A stretch of DNA of 64,000 nucleotides from Nitrosomonas sp. (GCA_028577615.1 JAJSDU010000004.1:54653-118652), one strand, 5' to 3'; positions 10,536-20,068 are shown, counted from the stretch's first letter. Notes: generated by a model from the letters alone, not told the origin. Program-made: numbers and translations.

Positions 10536-12428
10536 ATGAAACGATATAACCGGTTTGCAGCGCTCATGACTGCATCTGGAAGGCGTGCTGTTGAGTTTAT
10601 GCCTGGCGCAGTCATCATAATGATGGCCGTGACTGATGCAGCAGCGGATGGCATACAGCGAAACAACCCTCATTTTGAAAAACCCATTGTCGTAACAGCA
10701 ACACGCACAGCGCAACCTATTGATGCTTCACTGGCATCGGTGACGGTGATTACACGTGAAGATATCGAACGTCAGCAATCCAGATCGATCGAGGATTTGC
10801 TGCGCGGTGTGACTGGTGTAAATATCATCAATAATGGCGGTCCGGGAAAAAGTACATTTGTGCAAATGCGCGGCACCGAGTCCGATCACATTATGGTAAT
10901 GATCGATGGTATCCGGGTGGGCTCGGCGTCGTCCGGCACTACAGCATTCGAAAATATCCCGCTTGAGCAGGTTGAGCGCATTGAAATTGTGCGCGGGCCG
11001 CGTTCAAGTCTGTACGGTTCTGAGGCCATCGGCGGAGTGATCCAGATTTTTACACGCAAGGGGAACGGCGGCAGTGGTTTTAATCCCGGTTTCAGTTTTG
11101 GCGGCGGCAGCTACGGCACGCTGAACGGTTCGGTCGGGCTGTCGAGATCGGGCGAGCGTGGATGGTTTAACCTGACGGCCAGCGGTATAGGAACCAAAGG
11201 TTTTAATGCATGCACGGGCAGCGATACGGCCGGTTGTTTTACAATAGAACCCGATCGCGACGGCTATCGTAATGTGGCCGGTTCGGCGCGCGCTGGCTAT
11301 CGTTTTAAAAGCGGACTGGAAATTGATGCCAGCTTCATGCAGTCCGAGGGTAGAACCCAGTTTGATGGCAGTTTTATCAATAAATCAGAGACCATGCAAC
11401 AGGTGCTCGGCGGTTCGGCGCGGTATTCGCCGCTGGATTTCTGGCGAATTAATCTGACTGCGGGGCGCAGCCGGGAAGACGGTGATAACTTTTTAGACAG
11501 GCAGTTTATGACACGCTTCCACACGACGCGCGATACCATTAGTCTGCAGAATGATTTTACCATCAATCCGAACCATCAGTTGACCATGGGTATGGATTAT
11601 CTGCATGACCATCTGGATAGCACAGAAGCCTTTATTAAAAATTCGCGTGCAAACTGGGGCGTTTTTTCGCAGTATCTTGCAACGATTGACCGTCATCGCC
11701 TGCAATGGTCATTACGCTATGATGATAATCAGCAATTTGGCAGCTGGGTGACTGGCGGTGCGGGCTGGGGTTACGCGATTACTGAGCGTGTCAGTCTGAC
11801 GGCGAATTTCGGCAATGCGTTTAAAGCGCCGACGTTTAATGAGCTGTATTTCCCCTTCTTTAGTAACCCCGATCTGCGTCCGGAAAAATCGCTCGGATAC
11901 GAGTTTGGCGTACGTGGTAATATGGCGTGGGGCAGGTGGTCGTTGAATGCGTATGAAACGTGGATTGATAACCTGATCACTTACGATGCCCGAACGCAGG
12001 CGCCTGGCAATATCAACAAGGCGCGCATACATGGACTGGAGGCCGTACTCAGCACGACAGTCCGTGGCTGGCTGCTGAACGGCAACCTGACGCTGCTCGA
12101 TCCGGAGAACCGCGCCCATGATGTGGACAGAGGTAATATACTGCCGCGGCGTGCGGAGCATTCGTTCCGTCTCGATGTTGACCGTGCATTTGGCAGATAT
12201 CGTGTTGGTGCCATGTTTCTGGCTGAAGGCGGGCGTTTTGATGATTTCAGCAATACACGAAAACTGGACAGCTATGTCAAATTTGATCTGCGCGCGGAAT
12301 ATGTCTTGAGTAAACGTCTGCGCTTGCAGGGACGCATTGAAAATCTGTTTGACAAGCATTATGAAACCGCGGCGTTTTTCAACCAGCCCGGGCGTAATTT
12401 CTTTGCCACGATACGTTATCAACCTTAA
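10536..12428 (+). CDS. btuB: TonB-dependent vitamin B12 outer-membrane receptor
   Basis: Outer-membrane beta-barrel that imports cobalamin using TonB energy. 630 residues: signal sequence to about residue 38, a TonB-box-like KPIVVTAT near residue 48, a plug domain with VTVITREDIE, DLLRGVTGVNI, the VQMRGTESDH block and VERIEIVRGPRSSLYGSEAIGG, then the 22-strand barrel ending in an aromatic-rich strand (FFATIRYQP). Its place behind a cobalamin riboswitch settles the substrate. GGAGGAA lies 7 bp before the ATG. Confidence 0.95.
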   Translation: MKRYNRFAALMTASGRRAVEFMPGAVIIMMAVTDAAADGIQRNNPHFEKPIVVTATRTAQPIDASLASVTVITREDIERQQSRSIEDLLRGVTGVNIINNGGPGKSTFVQMRGTESDHIMVMIDGIRVGSASSGTTAFENIPLEQVERIEIVRGPRSSLYGSEAIGGVIQIFTRKGNGGSGFNPGFSFGGGSYGTLNGSVGLSRSGERGWFNLTASGIGTKGFNACTGSDTAGCFTIEPDRDGYRNVAGSARAGYRFKSGLEIDASFMQSEGRTQFDGSFINKSETMQQVLGGSARYSPLDFWRINLTAGRSREDGDNFLDRQFMTRFHTTRDTISLQNDFTINPNHQLTMGMDYLHDHLDSTEAFIKNSRANWGVFSQYLATIDRHRLQWSLRYDDNQQFGSWVTGGAGWGYAITERVSLTANFGNAFKAPTFNELYFPFFSNPDLRPEKSLGYEFGVRGNMAWGRWSLNAYETWIDNLITYDARTQAPGNINKARIHGLEAVLSTTVRGWLLNGNLTLLDPENRAHDVDRGNILPRRAEHSFRLDVDRAFGRYRVGAMFLAEGGRFDDFSNTRKLDSYVKFDLRAEYVLSKRLRLQGRIENLFDKHYETAAFFNQPGRNFFATIRYQP

Positions 12429-12440
12429 CAAGGAGTCAAG

Positions 12441-13022
12441 ATGCTTACTTTATCCTCACGCCATCAAATGGTTATCGCTTTATTGCTCGCCGTGTTAATG
12501 ATTATCACGCGCAGTCATCATTTTATATCGCTGCACAATCTGCCAGGCGCTTCCTGGGCGGTGTTTTTTCTCGCGGGTGTTTATCTGCGCGCTGTGTGGC
12601 CATTAGCGGGTTTTCTGACGTTAACCTGGATACTCGATTACATGGCTTATGTCTGGGGTGGCGCGAGCGGATTCTGCCTGACGCCTGCCTATGCTTTCCT
12701 GTTGCCTGCCTATGCTTCACTCTGGCTGGCAGGCCGCTGGTATGCCAGCCAGCATCAATATGCATGGCGCTCACTGATGCCGTTGTCTTTGAGCATTCTG
12801 TCCGGATTAATCCTGTGTGAATTGTTTTCCAGCGGTGGTTTTTATTTCTTTTCGGGTCGTTTTGCCGATACGACGTGGCTTGAATTTGCCGGGCGGACAT
12901 CAGCCTATTTCCCGATGTATGTCGAATCATTTTTGTTTTATGCGGGTTTCGCCATCGTATTGCATTGGGTTATCGCTTTCATATGGCAGTCCGTCCATTT
13001 ACACAAAACGGCAAGCGATTGA
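12441..13022 (+). CDS. btuM: BtuM-type cobalamin inner-membrane transporter
   Basis: Small inner-membrane protein of 193 residues with about six hydrophobic segments. Position right after btuB under a cobalamin riboswitch, size and topology fit BtuM, the solitary ECF-type S component for vitamin B12. The family's key cysteine (Cys80 in the Thiobacillus denitrificans protein, which ligands cobalt and removes cyanide from cyanocobalamin) is matched by Cys79 here, in WGGASGFCLTP. There are no btuCDF genes, so BtuM is the likely route across the inner membrane. Assignment comes from context plus recalled family features; it starts 12 bp after btuB. Confidence 0.85.
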   Translation: MLTLSSRHQMVIALLLAVLMIITRSHHFISLHNLPGASWAVFFLAGVYLRAVWPLAGFLTLTWILDYMAYVWGGASGFCLTPAYAFLLPAYASLWLAGRWYASQHQYAWRSLMPLSLSILSGLILCELFSSGGFYFFSGRFADTTWLEFAGRTSAYFPMYVESFLFYAGFAIVLHWVIAFIWQSVHLHKTASD

Positions 13023-13025
13023 TCG

Positions 13026-13640
13026 ATGGCTGATTGTAATGACGCAGACAAGGCCCTGCGGCATCGCAGGCGCATGCAGCATAAAAAGGAAATCGTTGAT
13101 GCTGCGATTGCCCGTGCCAATCAAACCAAAGGATTACTACTGGTGCTGACGGGAAACGGCAAGGGCAAGTCCAGTTCAGCATTCGGAATGGTTGCACGGG
13201 CTTTGGGGCATGATATGCGGGTTGCTGTCGCACAGTTTATCAAGGGACGCTCGGATACCGGAGAGGAAGCATTTTTCCGTCAGCACGCGGACGTAATCTG
13301 GCGTGTTCTTGGTGAAGGCTTTACCTGGGACACGCAGAATCTGGAACGGGATATCGAAACTGCGCGGCGCGGCTGGACTGTCGTTCAGAATATGTTGCGT
13401 GATCCGCAGCTGAATCTGATCGTGCTGGATGAATTGACATATCCATTGAAATACGGCTGGCTGGATATGGAGACGGTGCTGAAGGATTTGAAGAACCGGT
13501 CGCCCATGCAGCATGTCATTGTGACCGGCCGCGCCGCGCCGCAGGCGCTTTGTGATCTGGCCGATACGATTACCGAAATGCACGATACCAGGCATGCTTA
13601 CCGTTCAGGAATCATGGCGCAAAATGGTATTGATTTGTAG
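13026..13640 (+). CDS. cobO: Cob(I)yrinic acid a,c-diamide adenosyltransferase
   Basis: CobA/BtuR/CobO-family enzyme that transfers the adenosyl group of ATP to reduced corrinoids, making the coenzyme form. 204 residues with the P-loop GNGKGKSS (43-50), [30 protein letters not shown] and VIVTGRAAP. It follows btuM by 3 bp. In a salvage setting it adenosylates imported cobalamin or cobinamide (the btuR role). Confidence 0.95.
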   Translation: MADCNDADKALRHRRRMQHKKEIVDAAIARANQTKGLLLVLTGNGKGKSSSAFGMVARALGHDMRVAVAQFIKGRSDTGEEAFFRQHADVIWRVLGEGFTWDTQNLERDIETARRGWTVVQNMLRDPQLNLIVLDELTYPLKYGWLDMETVLKDLKNRSPMQHVIVTGRAAPQALCDLADTITEMHDTRHAYRSGIMAQNGIDL

Positions 13641-13708
13641 TAATTCACCGCAACAGGGTGAACGCTGTTCGTTTCATACAGCGGACTGACGCGGTAATCC
13701 GGTTTTGC

Positions 13709-15181
13709 ATGCGTAATCAGACATTGATGATACAAGGCACGACTTCAGATGCCGGGAAAAGCATGCTGGTCACCGCCTTATGTCGCTGGTTGTCGCGGCA
13801 AGGCGTGCGTGTCGCACCTTTTAAACCGCAGAATATGGCGTTAAACAGCGTGGTCAGCATCAACGGCGGCGAGATTGGGCGCGCCCAGGCGGTTCAGGCG
13901 TTTGCCGCCGGACTGGCGCCGCATACCGACATGAATCCTGTGCTACTGAAACCAAATACGGATATCGGCGCGCAGATCATCATTCATGGGCATGCGATAG
14001 CGAATATGGATGCCTGCGATTTTCATCAGTATAAAAAGATTGCATTGCATGCGGTACTGGAATCCCATGCCAGACTGACTGCGCAGTATGACCGGATTAT
14101 CGTGGAAGGCGCCGGTTCTCCGGCCGAAATCAATCTGCGTGCGAATGACATAGCCAATATGGGATTTGCGGAAGCGGTGAATTGTCCGGTTATTCTGATA
14201 GCCGATATTGATCGCGGTGGCGTTTTTGCGCACCTTGTCGGCACGCTGGAATTATTGAGTGAAAGCGAACAGGCGAGAATCAAAGGTTTCGTAATCAATC
14301 GTTTTCGTGGCGACATGGCCTTACTGAAACCGGGACTCGATTGGCTGGCGGAATATACCGGCAAGCCGGTTCTGGGGGTGTTGCCGTACTTTCAGGGATT
14401 GCATCTGGAAGCCGAGGATGCGCTGCCGAAAATATCAGCCAGCGCAGCCGTGATGGAGCATGAATTTCTTCAAGTCATCGTTCCGGCACTACCGCGTATC
14501 AGCAATCATACCGATTTCGATCCGTTGCGTCTGCATCCGCAGGTCAATCTGCGATTTATCGGTCCCGGCGAAACCATTCCTTCTGCTGATCTGATTATCC
14601 TGCCAGGCTCGAAAAGCGTTCTGGCCGATCTGGAATGGTTGCGCGAGCAAGGCTGGGAGCAGGCCATACTGCGGCATTTGCGTTATCACGGTAAATTGCT
14701 CGGTATCTGCGGTGGTTTTCAGATGCTCGGAAAACTGATTCAAGATCCCGATGGCCTGGAAGGTGAGCCCGGCTGTGCCCAAGGATTGGCGTTTTTTGAA
14801 ATGGACACAATCATGCAATCCGATAAATTGTTACAGAATGTGCAGGGTGCATTGGCGTGTAGTGGCGCGGTGGTTACCGGATATGAAATCCATAACGGCG
14901 TTACGGCTTTTCATAAACATTACAAGCCCGCGGTATATTTCGAGCAAGGCAGCGATGGCGCGATGAGTGAAGATGGACTGATCATGGGCTGTTATCTGCA
15001 TGGTCTGTTCGAGTCCGCTGACGCCTGTGCGGCGCTGCTTGCCTGGGCAGGATTGGGAAGCGGCGATCAAATACCGGATTATCATGCCATTTGTGACGCA
15101 GCTATTAACAGGCTTGCCGATGGTATTGATCTATATCTGGATACAGGACGATTGAAGCAGTTGTTGAATTTGAACAGTTGA
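13709..15181 (+). CDS. cobQ: Cobyric acid synthase (glutamine-hydrolysing)
   Basis: Amidates four side chains of adenosylcobyrinic a,c-diamide to give cobyric acid (CobQ/CbiP). The N-terminal synthetase domain begins with [10 protein letters not shown] (P-loop), followed by KPQNMALN and [11 protein letters not shown]. The C-terminal amidotransferase domain has the nucleophile in [10 protein letters not shown] and the histidine in [10 protein letters not shown] start at the ATG at 13709 (490 residues) because the family begins directly at the P-loop; a GTG at 13658 would add 17 residues without similarity. It appears intact, although its pathway partner directly downstream, cobU, is destroyed. 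Confidence 0.93.
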   Translation: MRNQTLMIQGTTSDAGKSMLVTALCRWLSRQGVRVAPFKPQNMALNSVVSINGGEIGRAQAVQAFAAGLAPHTDMNPVLLKPNTDIGAQIIIHGHAIANMDACDFHQYKKIALHAVLESHARLTAQYDRIIVEGAGSPAEINLRANDIANMGFAEAVNCPVILIADIDRGGVFAHLVGTLELLSESEQARIKGFVINRFRGDMALLKPGLDWLAEYTGKPVLGVLPYFQGLHLEAEDALPKISASAAVMEHEFLQVIVPALPRISNHTDFDPLRLHPQVNLRFIGPGETIPSADLIILPGSKSVLADLEWLREQGWEQAILRHLRYHGKLLGICGGFQMLGKLIQDPDGLEGEPGCAQGLAFFEMDTIMQSDKLLQNVQGALACSGAVVTGYEIHNGVTAFHKHYKPAVYFEQGSDGAMSEDGLIMGCYLHGLFESADACAALLAWAGLGSGDQIPDYHAICDAAINRLADGIDLYLDTGRLKQLLNLNS

Positions 15182-15186
15182 TACGT

Positions 15187-15473
15187 ATGACAAACACAAA
15201 AGCTGGTTTGGGGAGTGTCCGGTCTGGAAAAAGCCGTCTGGCGGAACGTTTTGCAATCCAGAGCCATTTGCCGGTCATTTATATATTGTCATGGCAACGA
15301 TGTCAATGACTTATCGGAATGGCGCACGCTTCGATCAGGGGTACGCTGTTTTTCTGTCGGTTTACCGACCTTGACAGAGAAGGCGCATCATTCTCGTTGG
15401 CAACGAAACCGGCATGGGTATTATTCCGATGGGAGAATTGATCCGACGGTATTGCGACGAGGCAGGTAAATGA
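15187..15473 (+). pseudogene. cobU: Broken adenosylcobinamide kinase gene (cobU remnant)
   Basis: Two pieces of CobU, the bifunctional adenosylcobinamide kinase / guanylyltransferase, lie in different frames. Frame 1, from the ATG at 15187, reads LGSVRSGKSRLAERFA followed by LPVIYIL, the P-loop start of CobU, and stops at 15307-15309. The frame ending at 15473 reads ILVGNETGMGIIPMGEL and RRYCDEAGK, the second conserved block. The pieces are about 70 codons too close together, so there is an internal deletion plus at least one frameshift, and the C-terminus is cut off by TGA. It sits 5 bp after cobQ, in the expected operon position. Confidence 0.85.
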
Positions 15474-15560
15474 CACCAGCCGGCATGTTTGACTGTGCTT
15501 ATGATTTGATTCAAAGAACGATTGTATGGTATAGATTTTCTGCTTGGGCAAAGTTTTTAT

Positions 15561-15597
15561 GCAGGTCGCCATAATGTCAAAACGTATGGCGACCTGC
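15561..15597. repeat. 13-bp perfect inverted repeat
   Basis: GCAGGTCGCCATA (15561-15573) and its exact complement TATGGCGACCTGC (15585-15597) flank an 11-base loop. It stands after the dead cobU and could end the B12 operon transcript, but no T tract follows on either strand. It may instead be a mobile-repeat relic. Confidence 0.6.
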
Positions 15598-15640
15598 TGC
15601 AATTACGAACATCAACCTATTTTTGCATGTAACAACAATT

Positions 15641-16648
15641 ATGGATTTATTGACTCAGGGCTTGCTGGGCGCAAGTATGGCGCAATCCGGCGCGAGACAT
15701 AAAGAAGCGCGCGTGGCCGCGGGCATCGGTTTTTTCGCGGGCATTATCGCTGATGCGGATATCTTGATTCAGTCGGAAAATGATCCTTTGCTTAATATCG
15801 AGTTTCATCGGCACTTCACGCATTCCATTTTTTTTGTACCTTTCGGTGCATTGATCGCCGCAGCATTATTATGGCCTTTCTTGCGCAGGCGCTTGTCTTT
15901 TGCACGGATCTACCTGTTTGCTTTTCTCGGCTATTGCCTGAGTGGCGTGCTGGATGCATTCACCAGCTACGGTACGCATTTACTCTGGCCGCTCAGTGAT
16001 TCACGTCTGGCGTTCAATATCATTTCAGTCATTGATCCCGTGTTTACCTTGATACTGCTTGTGGCCGTTGTCTACGCGCTGCGTAAATATTCATCCGCGG
16101 CGGCCCGCGTTGGGTTGTTGCTCGCGGGTGTTTACCTGTCGTTCGGATGGATGCAGTTGCAACGTGCGGAAGGTATTACGCAAACACTGGCCGTTGAGAA
16201 CGGCCATACGATAGAGCGGTTGCTGGTCAAACCGACGCTGGGTAATTTGATACTCTGGCGATCGATCTATCAAAGCGAAGGCAGGTTGTATGTAAATGCC
16301 ATACGCATAGGTCCTTTTTCGAATGCGCGCGTATATCCGGGTGACAGTATCGCATTATTTGACCTGTCGCGTGATATACCGGATTTGCCCGTTTCATCCA
16401 TTCTTGCTGGAGATATTGCGCGTTTTGCGCATTTTTCCGACGGACTGATCGCGCTTTGGCCGGAACGACCTGAAATACTTATTGATGTGCGTTACTCCAA
16501 TCTTCCCACGACCTTGTCGCCGTTGTGGGGGATAGAAATTAACACTCTGCAACCCGATCAGCATGCACATTATTCGCTGTTTCGTGACGCATCCCGTGAA
16601 ACACGTGGAAAATTCATCAGGCTGCTGATGGGTGGAGAGCTGGATTGA
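15641..16648 (+). CDS. YdjM-family inner-membrane metal-dependent hydrolase
   Basis: Membrane protein of the YdjM / LexA-regulated metal-dependent hydrolase family (DUF457). The family mark is the N-terminal MDLLTQGLLGA with ADADILIQ and the histidine motif FHRHFTHSIFF, followed by several membrane segments (about 60-80, 90-110, 130-155, 165-185) and a soluble C-terminal half. I choose the ATG at 15641; an in-frame TTG at 15623 would add six residues. The substrate is unknown. It stands alone between the B12 operon and convergent genes. Confidence 0.8.
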   Translation: MDLLTQGLLGASMAQSGARHKEARVAAGIGFFAGIIADADILIQSENDPLLNIEFHRHFTHSIFFVPFGALIAAALLWPFLRRRLSFARIYLFAFLGYCLSGVLDAFTSYGTHLLWPLSDSRLAFNIISVIDPVFTLILLVAVVYALRKYSSAAARVGLLLAGVYLSFGWMQLQRAEGITQTLAVENGHTIERLLVKPTLGNLILWRSIYQSEGRLYVNAIRIGPFSNARVYPGDSIALFDLSRDIPDLPVSSILAGDIARFAHFSDGLIALWPERPEILIDVRYSNLPTTLSPLWGIEINTLQPDQHAHYSLFRDASRETRGKFIRLLMGGELD

Positions 16649-16738
16649 CTAAATGCATAGGTGCTGATGGTTTTGTCCGATACGGCGCGTTTCGATAAAT
16701 CCACATTGCGCGTAGCCGGTCCAAAGTTACGTTTATTT

Positions 16739-17461
16739 CTACGCAACCGGGCGAAAGCGGTTGTGTAGTAAAAAAATGGTTGGTATTTTATGAATGTCCG
16801 GTAACTTCTGCTTCCATGCTTTTATCGTTTTTGTAGCAATCATTTCATTGGCGGCGGTCAGGTGGGTTGCAATACACAAATCCGTATCATCCCGGCAGGT
16901 TTGTACGATGTGCTCGAGCAAATCCTGATTGCGGTACGGCGTTTCGATAAAAATCTGGGTTTGATTGTGTTTGATGGAACGCTTTTCCAGTACGGCGATC
17001 TGCAGCGCGCGCGCATGTTTTTCAACGGGCAGGTACCCGTTGAAACAGAAGCATTGTCCATTGAGTCCGGAAGCCATCAGCGCGAGTATAATCGAAGAGG
17101 GTCCGACCAATGGAATGACCGGGATTTTTTCGTCATGCGCCATTCGTACAAGATCGCTGCCTGGATCGGCAATGGCCGGACAGCCGGCTTCCGACAATAA
17201 TCCCACATCCTGTCCGGATAGCAATGGTTGCAGCAATGTCGTCAGATCAGCCGGTTTCGAGTGCGCATTCAAGATGTGCATCTGCATTTCCTGTAATGGC
17301 ACTCTGCAGGCGATTTGTTTCAGAAATTGCCGGGCGGTTTTGGGGTGCTCAACGATAAAACAGGACAATCCCTGAACCGACATCCGTACCGATGCGGGAA
17401 TTACCCAGTTCATATCAGAATCGCTGATGGGTGTCGGGATCAGGTACAGTTTTCCAGTCAC
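16739..17461 (-). CDS. RsmI-like SAM-dependent methyltransferase (tetrapyrrole methylase fold)
   Basis: 240-residue member of the tetrapyrrole-methylase superfamily, closest in motifs to RsmI (16S rRNA ribose methylation): N-terminal LYLIPTPI, then LLSEAGCPAIADPGSDLV and VGPSSIILALMASG, which together make the SAM site, and FIETPYRNQDLL. It is shorter than RsmI (about 285) and lacks the usual C-terminal extension, so it is probably a paralogue of unknown target. It lies 72 bp downstream of sppA on the same strand, a pairing I recall from other betaproteobacteria. Confidence 0.85.
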   Translation of the reverse strand: MTGKLYLIPTPISDSDMNWVIPASVRMSVQGLSCFIVEHPKTARQFLKQIACRVPLQEMQMHILNAHSKPADLTTLLQPLLSGQDVGLLSEAGCPAIADPGSDLVRMAHDEKIPVIPLVGPSSIILALMASGLNGQCFCFNGYLPVEKHARALQIAVLEKRSIKHNQTQIFIETPYRNQDLLEHIVQTCRDDTDLCIATHLTAANEMIATKTIKAWKQKLPDIHKIPTIFLLHNRFRPVA

Positions 17462-17533
17462 GCTATCGTCTCTTGCATGGCATTAGCTGCGCAATATCGG
17501 CCACATAGTTCAGTCTGGTTCGATGCTCGAGTG

Positions 17534-18484
17534 CTACCTGAAGCTTAAATCATTGTCGAATAAAAGCGACATTGATACTTGGCCGACACGTTTGGTGAAG
17601 CGATCAAACAGACTCTCACGGACTGAGAAATTGACTATCGATTCGGCTTTTATCACTTCGCGCGCAACATATTCCGCGCTGCCCATCTCGTCTGCCAATC
17701 CCAGCTCAATACTTTGTTTGCCGGTCCATACCACGCCGCTGAAAATCTCTGGTGTATCCTTGAGCCGGTCCCCCCGGCCTTGTTGTACGATACGGATGAA
17801 TTGCTCGTGGATTTCATTCAATAAGCTGGTTAAGTGCTCCCGCTGTTTCGCATCAAGCGGCGAAAACGGATCCAGGAAACCTTTATGCTCTCCCGCAGTG
17901 AACAGGCGTCTTTCCACACCGAGCTTCTCCATGGTACCGGTAAAACCGAAGCCATCCATCAGCACACCTATCGAACCGACAAGACTGGCCTTGTCAACAA
18001 AAATTTTATCCGCAGCGCTTGCAACATAATAACCGCCCGACGCGCAAATATCACCGATCACCGCGTACACTGGAATTTCTGGATAATTTGCACGCAACCG
18101 GCGTATTTCATCATTGATGTAACCTGCCTGAACAGGACTGCCGCCAGGGCTGTTGATGCGAAGAATAACACCTTGTGTACCGCTGTCTTTGAAAGCCGAT
18201 CTCAGGCTTGCGTTGATGTTGTCAGCATTATTGATGCCATCCGGCATAATCATGCCATTCACGTCAATCAAAGCCGTATGCTTGTCAGAAATCCTGACTC
18301 CTTTGACCTCAAACCAGTCGGTAAAAGCAAGAAGCAATATAAAGAGATAGATAAAAGTCAATGATTTAAAAAAAATACCCCACATACGCGTGCGTCGCTG
18401 TTCACGCAATGCGGCAAATGCCAGTCCTTCGATTAATTGGCGTTCCCAGCGAGGGTTAACCGGTTTTTCTTCTCCATCAGTCAT
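17534..18484 (-). CDS. sppA: Signal peptide peptidase SppA, S49 family
   Basis: Inner-membrane serine protease that degrades cleaved signal peptides. It is the short form (316 residues), with a cytoplasmic N-terminus, one membrane anchor at about 38-56, and a single S49 domain. LRINSPGGSP (108-117) is the oxyanion region, Ser149 in ICASGGYY is the nucleophile and Lys201 in GEHKGFLDPFSP the general base; GSIGVL follows the usual pattern. All catalytic residues are present. Confidence 0.92.
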   Translation of the reverse strand: MTDGEEKPVNPRWERQLIEGLAFAALREQRRTRMWGIFFKSLTFIYLFILLLAFTDWFEVKGVRISDKHTALIDVNGMIMPDGINNADNINASLRSAFKDSGTQGVILRINSPGGSPVQAGYINDEIRRLRANYPEIPVYAVIGDICASGGYYVASAADKIFVDKASLVGSIGVLMDGFGFTGTMEKLGVERRLFTAGEHKGFLDPFSPLDAKQREHLTSLLNEIHEQFIRIVQQGRGDRLKDTPEIFSGVVWTGKQSIELGLADEMGSAEYVAREVIKAESIVNFSVRESLFDRFTKRVGQVSMSLLFDNDLSFR

Positions 18485-18765
18485 AAACGTTCATCCATAT
18501 ATGGGTTGGTATTGAGCACAAATTACTAATCGGTTGCAAAATATTGCGATTAATTTATGCGTTATTATAGAGAATGAGAAACCAAATTAAATTTCTTTTT
18601 GGCCAGCTTGATCGGTTTGGTTGATTTCAGATCATTCGATAAATCAGGAAATGTCTTTTTTTGAGCGCTGTAGTGTCTGTTTTCCCTGTAAAGAAGCACC
18701 GTTCTTGAGTTATTTTAGTCATAAATGACAATTGTTCAAATCTGTCAGATTAGTATGGAGTGTAT
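18485..18765. other. Divergent intergenic region between sppA and the EVE-domain gene
   Basis: 281 bp holding the promoters of two divergent genes. No gene, strong hairpin or recognisable operator is visible; the stretch is A+T rich with several T tracts. GGAG at 18757-18760 is the ribosome binding site that fixes the downstream start at 18766. Confidence 0.4.
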
Positions 18766-19227
18766 ATGCGTTACTGGTTGATGAAATCGGAGCCAACTGA
18801 GGTCAGCATCGATGATCTGGCGGCCAGGCCTGGGCAGACGGTGGCGTGGGATGGTGTGAGGAATTATCAGGCACGCAATTTCATGCGTAATCAGATGCAT
18901 GTCGGCGATCTGGCGTTTTTCTATCATTCCTGTTGTACGCAGCCGGGTATTGTCGGAATCATCGAGGTAACCCGGTCTGCCTATCCGGATGTTACGCAAT
19001 TCGATCCTGCAAGCAGATTTCATGATGCTAAAGCAAGTCGTGATAATCCGCGCTGGTTTAATGTTGAAATCACGCTCAGGGAAAAGACACGCCTGCTGAC
19101 CATCAAGACATTGCGCCAATATCCGGAACTCGCGCGCATGCGCGTGCTGCAAACAGGCAATCGACTGTCCATTACACCTGTCGATCCGGATGAGTGGAAG
19201 TTCATCCTGAGAATCCTGCGGACCTGA
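18766..19227 (+). CDS. EVE-domain protein (DUF55 / PUA-like)
   Basis: 153-residue single EVE domain, a PUA/YTH-like fold thought to bind modified bases in DNA or RNA. The family signature MRYWLMKSEP is at the N-terminus, followed by WDGVRNYQARNFMR, GDLAFFYHS and PGIVGIIEV. An in-frame GTG at 18760 exists, but the GGAG just upstream favours the ATG at 18766. The biological target is unknown. TauE-like gene follows after 10 bp. Confidence 0.92.
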   Translation: MRYWLMKSEPTEVSIDDLAARPGQTVAWDGVRNYQARNFMRNQMHVGDLAFFYHSCCTQPGIVGIIEVTRSAYPDVTQFDPASRFHDAKASRDNPRWFNVEITLREKTRLLTIKTLRQYPELARMRVLQTGNRLSITPVDPDEWKFILRILRT

Positions 19228-19237
19228 AATAGACGAT

Positions 19238-20068
19238 ATGGAATGGTGGTTTGTTTATCTGTTGCTGGGGGCTGTTGTCGGTTTTTTTGCCGGTTTGCTG
19301 GGTATCGGCGGCGGCCTCATTATCGTCCCGGCGTTGATATTTTTTTTCACGGTACAGGATTTTTCGCCGGATCGTATCCTGCATCTTGCACTGGGCACCA
19401 CCATGGCCAGTATTGTATTTACAGCCGCGGCCAGTTTATATACACATAACAAGCATGGCGCGGTTAACTGGCAAATATTCAAATACATGACGCCGGGCAT
19501 CGTATTAGGGACGCTGAGCGGCTCCTTTCTGGCCGGAATACTGTCCAGTAAAGTGCTGCATGTCATTTTCACTGTGTTTATTTTCTACGTTGCAATCAGT
19601 ATGCTGTTGAAACTGATCTCAAAACCTGGACCCGGTGCGGATTTAAATCAGCATTTTTACCGCAGACTTCCGGGAAAATCCGGTTTTTTTGCCGCAGGCA
19701 GTGTAATCGGCGTTATTTCCAGTCTGGTCGCTATCGGAGGCGGTATTCTGACCGTACCTTTCCTGACGCTATGTCGCATCAAAATTCAGCATGCGATAGG
19801 TACAGCCGCCGCGATTGGTTTTCCTGTCGCTGTTACAGGCACTGCCGGATATATTCTGAATGGTGTTACGCAATCGCACACCTTGCCTGAATACAGTCTG
19901 GGATATGTTTATCTACCAGCCCTGGTTTGGCTGGCGTTGGCCAGCATGGTCACAGCGCCGTTCGGTGCAAAAACAACACATTCAACTCAAGCCGCCACAC
20001 TTAGAAAGCTATTTATCATGCTGCTTTTTTGTCTGGCCATTAAAATGCTGCTGGGATTGTTCGGCTAG
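19238..20068 (+). CDS. TauE/SafE-family sulfite/organosulfur exporter
   Basis: Inner-membrane permease of 276 residues with seven to eight hydrophobic segments and the two internal repeats of the family: GFFAGLLGIGGGLIIVP near the N-terminus and GVISSLVAIGGGILTVP in the second half. Members export sulfite, taurine-derived or other anions; the substrate cannot be told here. It follows the EVE gene by 10 bp and is convergent with the HD-GYP gene, 2 bp apart. Confidence 0.88.
   Translation: MEWWFVYLLLGAVVGFFAGLLGIGGGLIIVPALIFFFTVQDFSPDRILHLALGTTMASIVFTAAASLYTHNKHGAVNWQIFKYMTPGIVLGTLSGSFLAGILSSKVLHVIFTVFIFYVAISMLLKLISKPGPGADLNQHFYRRLPGKSGFFAAGSVIGVISSLVAIGGGILTVPFLTLCRIKIQHAIGTAAAIGFPVAVTGTAGYILNGVTQSHTLPEYSLGYVYLPALVWLALASMVTAPFGAKTTHSTQAATLRKLFIMLLFCLAIKMLLGLFG

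Noticed and set aside
11712-12431. Long open frame of 239 codons opposite btuB
   Set aside because: It is antisense to a well-supported receptor gene, with a composition expected from a shadow frame and no family resemblance.
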